Shown here: positions 33,650 to 37,243 of the stretch, piece by piece | Layout: every line of letters starts with the position of its first letter | Numbering within the stretch: position 1 is the stretch's first letter | Origin: Bacteroidales bacterium | Lineage (GTDB): Bacteria; Bacteroidota; Bacteroidia; Bacteroidales; UBA1715 | Reading direction: 5' to 3' | DNA: 37,243 nucleotides | NCBI GenBank assembly: GCA_016714605.1 | Contig: JADKDL010000042.1 | Coordinates: 1-37,243, forward strand | The notes under the pieces: model-generated | What the model was told of the DNA's origin: nothing | What the model saw: only the letters and a program-made list of their open reading frames with translations | Database searches by the model: none | Made by a program: the position numbers and the translations under genes

Positions 33650-34033
33650 ATGGAAGATGAAAGAACAAGATTTTCTGATGCGGAACTTAAAGAGTTTAAG
33701 ATTTTGATATTGGGGAAATTAGAGAAAGCAGAAGAGGATTTCAAACAATTGAAAGACTCTATCATGCATCAAGACGGGAATGATATTCAGGATACATCGC
33801 CTACATTCAAGATTTTTGAAGAAGGAGCAGCTGTATTATCGAAAGAAGAAACAGGAAAATTGGCAGAGAGACAAGAAAAGTTTATTCAACATCTTAAAGC
33901 CGCTTTGGTTAGAATTGAGAATAAAACCTATGGGCTTTGTAGAAAAACTGGAAAGCTTATCTCAAAAGAGCGTCTTATGGCTGTGCCTCACGCTACTTTG
34001 AGTATAGATGCAAAAAATTCAGAAGGTAGATAG
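33650..34033 (+). CDS. dksA: DksA/TraR-family transcription factor
   Basis: This 127-residue protein has an N-terminal coiled coil (about 1-90) and a C-terminal zinc-finger-like segment 'YGLCRKTGKLISKERLMAVP' followed by 'HATLSI'. DksA proteins bind the RNA polymerase secondary channel and tune ribosomal and amino-acid promoters with ppGpp. Only one of the four classical zinc cysteines remains; Bacteroidota members are often like this, so the fold may be stabilised without zinc. It begins 23 bp after ileS and, unusually for the phylum, has an AGGAG purine stretch (33637-33641) before its start. Confidence 0.9.
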   Translation: MEDERTRFSDAELKEFKILILGKLEKAEEDFKQLKDSIMHQDGNDIQDTSPTFKIFEEGAAVLSKEETGKLAERQEKFIQHLKAALVRIENKTYGLCRKTGKLISKERLMAVPHATLSIDAKNSEGR

Positions 34034-34058
34034 TCATAGATTTTATTATAAGAAAAAT

Positions 34059-34694
34059 ATGACTAAAGGTCAAAAAGCACTTTTGCTTATTGTAGTTGTT
34101 CTGGTTGTAGATCAGATTTCGAAAATATTGGTTAAAACGAATATGCAATTGTATGAGTTTTTCTCTGTTGCAGGCGATTGGTTTTATATAAGATATTTGG
34201 AAAACAGTGGCATGGCTTTCGGATGGAAGTTTGCCGGAGTTTCGGGTAAGGTGTTTCTTACTTTGTTTAGAATAGTAGCGTCTATATTTATAGGTTGGTA
34301 TATTTTTAAACTTTTAAAGAAAGATACTTCACTGGGAGTAATTCTAGGGGTCTCTTTGGTATTTGCTGGAGCTGTGGGAAATATTATTGATTCTACGGTA
34401 TACGGGCTGATATTCGATACTGGAACCGTTTTCAATACTGAATATGGCGGATGGATGTCTTACAGAGGTGTTTCTTCTCTGAACTTTCAAGGTTATTCTT
34501 CTGTATTTCAGGGATGTGTTGTAGATATGTTACATTTCCCTATTATTGATACTTTTTTCCCTGATTGGATGCCAATGGTAGGTGGTCAGAAATTTGTGTT
34601 TTTTAGTCCCATTTTTAATATAGCCGATTCTGCAATAACGGTTGGGGTTGCTTATTTAATTTTATTTCAAAGAAGTTTTTTCAAGAATATCTGA
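34059..34694 (+). CDS. lspA: Lipoprotein signal peptidase
   Basis: The start ATG 34059 gives 211 residues and avoids overlap with dksA; the frame could extend to 34008 without family support. LspA cleaves prolipoproteins before the lipidated Cys in the inner membrane, and this window encodes many such substrates. Four membrane helices are visible; the catalytic aspartates are Asp111 in 'VGNIIDS' and Asp190 in 'FNIADSAI'. The insertion between them ('FNTEYGGWMSYRGVSS' onward) is longer than in E. coli and typical of Bacteroidota. The stop TGA overlaps the ATG of the next gene. Confidence 0.95.
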   Translation: MTKGQKALLLIVVVLVVDQISKILVKTNMQLYEFFSVAGDWFYIRYLENSGMAFGWKFAGVSGKVFLTLFRIVASIFIGWYIFKLLKKDTSLGVILGVSLVFAGAVGNIIDSTVYGLIFDTGTVFNTEYGGWMSYRGVSSLNFQGYSSVFQGCVVDMLHFPIIDTFFPDWMPMVGGQKFVFFSPIFNIADSAITVGVAYLILFQRSFFKNI

Positions 34695-34990
34695 TGAATA
34701 TCTTTAGCAAATTCACAAAACAAGCTTTTGTTTTCAGACGTTGGTCGAGAAAGTCTTATGCTGTGTTTGCGAGTTTGAAAAAAAATATTAAAATTGGAGT
34801 TTTATCAGTTTCTATTACCACATCTTTACACTCTACAGATCTTAATTTTGGAGTTAAGAAGTTGCTTTTGCAAATAGAACTTTTAAAATTTAAAGTAGCT
34901 TCATTTTGCGGAGTATTAGTTGGTAAAGTTTTGAATTATAAATTTTTAAGTGTTGGTGAATTTAGTTTTGCCAATAACTATTTTAAATAA
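34694..34990 (+). CDS. Small basic protein coupled to lspA, resembling the N-terminus of some TonB receptors
   Basis: This 98-residue, strongly basic protein starts inside the lspA stop (TGATG overlap), so it is very likely translated by coupling. Its N-terminal part 'FRRWSRKSYAVFASLKKNIK' and 'IGVLSVSITTSLHS' resembles, from memory, an N-terminal extension found on some vitamin-type TonB-dependent receptors in Bacteroidales. The remaining 45 residues show no plug domain, and a terminator follows. It could be a genuine small protein or the remnant of a receptor gene that lost its barrel. I cannot name a function. Confidence 0.6.
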   Translation: MNIFSKFTKQAFVFRRWSRKSYAVFASLKKNIKIGVLSVSITTSLHSTDLNFGVKKLLLQIELLKFKVASFCGVLVGKVLNYKFLSVGEFSFANNYFK

Positions 34991-35000
34991 TTACATTGAG

Positions 35001-35037
35001 GGTCTGTTCTTTTATTAGAGCAGACCTTTTTTATTTT
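35001..35037 (+). terminator. Rho-independent terminator of the ileS-dksA-lspA operon
   Basis: A 10-bp stem (GGTCTGTTCT with AGAGCAGACC, one G-U pair) has a 6-nt loop and is followed by a run of T. It lies 11 nt after the stop of the 98-residue gene. Confidence 0.85.
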
Positions 35038-35197
35038 TCTAAATATGTTGATTGTTAAATATTTCATTAAATAATTGAAGTTTTTTATAGATTCATTCTA
35101 ATGTCAAATTTCTGAATAATTTAGATAGATGACTATCTCAAAGTTAATGTAACAAGTTTAGTATTATTTGTAAAATTTTAAATTTAAAAGAAGAAGT

Positions 35198-36172
35198 ATG
35201 GTAAATAATATAATTGAAAATCTCAAAAATAAAGTTTTAGAACGTAAAAAAATCACCTATCAAGAAGCATTACAGTTGGTCGATTGTGATGATAAAAATG
35301 AGCTTTATGCCGCAGCCGATGCTATACGACAGGTTTTCATCGGTAGGAATATAGATTTGTGTTCTATAGCCAATGCAAAATCTGGTAAATGTGAAGAAGA
35401 TTGTAAGTGGTGTTCGCAGTCGAGGCATTTTCAAACAACCGTAGAGGAGTATGATATTATAAATAAAGAATTAGCTGTTGATATGGCTAAACTCAACAGA
35501 AGTAAAGGTGTAAATAGGTATTCGCTGGTTACGAGTGGTAGAACCGTTACCGATTCCGAGCTTGATAGTCTTGTAGTTATCTATAAATCAATAAAGAAAG
35601 AGTCAGATATTCACCTGTGTGCATCAATGGGATTGCTGAATAAGGAGCAGCTTCAAAAGCTAAAAGATACTGGTATAGGTCATTATCATTGCAATTTGGA
35701 AACAGCACCTTCTTATTTTTCCGAGGTTTGTTCAACGCACAGCATAGAAGAGAAAATGCAAACCATTGCTTGGGCAAAAGAAGTAGGTCTTGATATCTGC
35801 TCTGGTGGAATTATAGGTATGGGCGAAACCATGGCTCAGAGAATAGAACTTGCCTGTGCGCTTTCTGATTTAGAGGTGAACTCAATTCCAATTAATGTAT
35901 TGAATCCGATAGCTGGTACACCTATGGCTGGAGCCGGAAAACTAACAGAAGAAGAGATACTTACAACGATTGCAATTTTTAGATTTGTAAATCCTAGAGC
36001 CCATATCCGTTTTGCAGGAGGCAGAAATTTATTATCAATTGAAACGCAGAAAAAAGCGCTGCATGCCGGTATTAGTGCAGCTTTGGTTGGCGATTATTTA
36101 ACAACTATAGGCACTAAAGTAAATGAAGATAAACAATTGTTTGAACAAGAGGGCTTTTCTTTTAATAGTTAA
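35198..36172 (+). CDS. bioB: Biotin synthase
   Basis: The 324-residue radical-SAM enzyme inserts sulfur into dethiobiotin in the last step of biotin synthesis. The [4Fe-4S] motif is 'SGKCEEDCKWCSQS' (Cys65, Cys69, Cys72). Further family motifs are 'NRYSLVTSGR', 'CASMGLLNKEQLQKLKDTG', 'HYHCNLETAPSYF', 'CSGGIIGMGE' and 'NVLNPIAGTPM', with 'RFAGGRN' near the end. It is the first visible gene of a biotin operon and bioA begins directly after its stop. No convincing promoter or BirA operator was identified in the 160 nt upstream. Confidence 0.97.
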   Translation: MVNNIIENLKNKVLERKKITYQEALQLVDCDDKNELYAAADAIRQVFIGRNIDLCSIANAKSGKCEEDCKWCSQSRHFQTTVEEYDIINKELAVDMAKLNRSKGVNRYSLVTSGRTVTDSELDSLVVIYKSIKKESDIHLCASMGLLNKEQLQKLKDTGIGHYHCNLETAPSYFSEVCSTHSIEEKMQTIAWAKEVGLDICSGGIIGMGETMAQRIELACALSDLEVNSIPINVLNPIAGTPMAGAGKLTEEEILTTIAIFRFVNPRAHIRFAGGRNLLSIETQKKALHAGISAALVGDYLTTIGTKVNEDKQLFEQEGFSFNS

Positions 36173-37243
36173 ATGAAAAATATGAGTTACGGTTTTGATG
36201 ATGAGGTTTTTGAAAAGACTCATCTTTGGCATCCTTACACATCAATGGTAGGAAGTCTGCCAGTGTATAAAGTGAAAAGAGCAGAGAAGTGTACCATAGA
36301 ATTGAGCGACGGTACTATGCTCATAGACGGAATGTCATCGTGGTGGTCTGCCATTCATGGCTACAATCATCCGGAATTAAATGCTGCGGTTAGAGAGCAA
36401 TTGAATGATTTCTCGCATGTTATGTTTGGAGGATTAACGCATCAACCTGCTATAGAATTGGCAAAGCAGCTGCTCTCAATTGTTCCAGACGGTTTAGATA
36501 AGATTTTTTATTCCGATTCAGGTTCTGTTGCTGTTGAGGTAGCTTTGAAAATGGCAATTCAGTATTGGTATGCTTCGGGAAAGCCCGAGAAAAAATCGTT
36601 TGTAGCTTTACATTCTGCATATCACGGCGATACATGGCATGCTATGTCTGTTTGTGACCCGGTAACGGGTATGCACAATATTTTCTCTGAGAATTTGCCA
36701 AAGCAATTTTTTGCAGATAGACCAAATTCTCGGTTTGGTCAGCAATTTCAGAGTTCAGATATTGATTCCCTGTATCAAATAATTAAAGAAAATCATTCTC
36801 AAATAGCAGCATTGATTTTAGAGCCTATTGTGCAAGGAGCTGGTGGTATGTGGTTTTATTCGGCTGAATATTTAAATGAAGCTTATAGAATTTGTAGAGA
36901 GTTTGATGTGCTTCTCATATTTGATGAGATAGCTACTGGTTTTGGGCGAACAGGCAAATTATTTGCTGCAAATCACACCTCTGTAGTGCCCGATATTATG
37001 TGTGTTGGTAAGGCAATTACCGGTGGATATATGAGTTTTGCTGCAACCTTAACTACTGAGCATGTTGCTCACGCTATAAGTAAAAAATCACCACATGTTT
37101 TCATGCACGGTCCAACATTTATGGGCAATCCGTTGGCTTGCGCAGTAGCTTGTGCTAGTATAAAAATTCTAAAATCATATAATTTAGAGCAGGTAATTGG
37201 AGGAATAGAAAAGAATTTACAGCAACATTTGCTTGTTTGTAGT
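36173..37243 (+). CDS. bioA: Adenosylmethionine--8-amino-7-oxononanoate aminotransferase (partial, 3' end outside window)
   Basis: The frame opens at ATG 36173, immediately after the bioB stop, and continues for 357 codons to the window end. BioA is a PLP enzyme that transfers the amino group of SAM to KAPA, giving DAPA, in biotin synthesis. Visible signatures are 'HLWHPYTSM' at the N-terminus, 'DGMSSWWSAIHGYNHP', 'HSAYHGDTWHAMSVCDP', 'LIFDEIATGFGRTGKLFA' and 'CVGKAITGGYMSFAAT', where Lys280 is the PLP-binding residue. About 70 C-terminal residues are missing. A second ATG at 36182 is also possible as the start. Confidence 0.96.
   Translation, partial: MKNMSYGFDDEVFEKTHLWHPYTSMVGSLPVYKVKRAEKCTIELSDGTMLIDGMSSWWSAIHGYNHPELNAAVREQLNDFSHVMFGGLTHQPAIELAKQLLSIVPDGLDKIFYSDSGSVAVEVALKMAIQYWYASGKPEKKSFVALHSAYHGDTWHAMSVCDPVTGMHNIFSENLPKQFFADRPNSRFGQQFQSSDIDSLYQIIKENHSQIAALILEPIVQGAGGMWFYSAEYLNEAYRICREFDVLLIFDEIATGFGRTGKLFAANHTSVVPDIMCVGKAITGGYMSFAATLTTEHVAHAISKKSPHVFMHGPTFMGNPLACAVACASIKILKSYNLEQVIGGIEKNLQQHLLVCS

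Noticed and set aside
34008..34058. N-terminal extension of lspA overlapping dksA
   Set aside because: The extra 17 residues are charged and not part of the LspA family; ATG 34059 begins just before the first membrane helix.
35130..35197. BirA-type biotin operator before bioB
   Set aside because: A single TTGTAAAA half-site is present, but the partner half is in the wrong order and imperfect.

Overview
The window is AT-rich DNA from a member of the Bacteroidota, probably an uncultured Bacteroidales-like lineage (order uncertain). The phylum call rests on several independent signals: a SusD/RagB lipoprotein, three DUF4249 lipoproteins beside a TonB-dependent receptor, a C-terminal type IX secretion (T9SS) sorting domain, the Bacteroidota forms of IleRS and DksA, a DUF3098 gene next to ftsX, and promoters of the TTG-N18/19-TAnnTTTG type. 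Both ends are cut inside genes.

Layout. 1-480 (-): start of an alkaline-phosphatase-superfamily protein. 688-5585 (-): ribosomal cluster rplM-rpsI-rpsB-tsf, then pyrH and a surface lipoprotein with a FISUMP domain. 5734-6756 (-): pheS. 6996-12235 (+): a small lipoprotein, guanine deaminase, a membrane GAF/PAS sensor, and a SusD-like lipoprotein with a companion lipoprotein but no SusC. 12225-15600 (-): a T9SS-exported metalloprotease-like protein overlapping a mannose-1-phosphate guanylyltransferase gene. 15693-20365 (-): glyS-ftsX-DUF3098-truB-queA, closed by a strong terminator. 20717-30004 (+): an outer-membrane locus with a secreted protein of unknown function, a TonB-dependent receptor, an MG2-like exported protein and three tandem DUF4249 lipoproteins. 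30192-34990 (+): ileS-dksA-lspA plus a 98-residue protein. 35198 to the end (+): bioB and bioA (cut).

The most interesting items are: (1) a 73-nt structured element between rpsI and rpsB that folds as a three-way junction and looks like an S2 leader; (2) the mosaic tandem triplication of DUF4249 genes behind one TonB receptor, bounded by an identical 40-bp repeat; (3) a 98-residue protein start-stop coupled to lspA, whose N-terminus resembles the N-terminal extension of some Bacteroidales TonB receptors. Three genes (rpsB, the sensor and the second DUF4249 copy) each carry a one-base loss in a homopolymer. This is more likely sequencing or assembly error than biology, and each is annotated here as a single gene.

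No tRNA, rRNA, CRISPR array, insertion sequence or phage gene was recognised. Calls rest on reading the sequence and remembered family features; no search was run.
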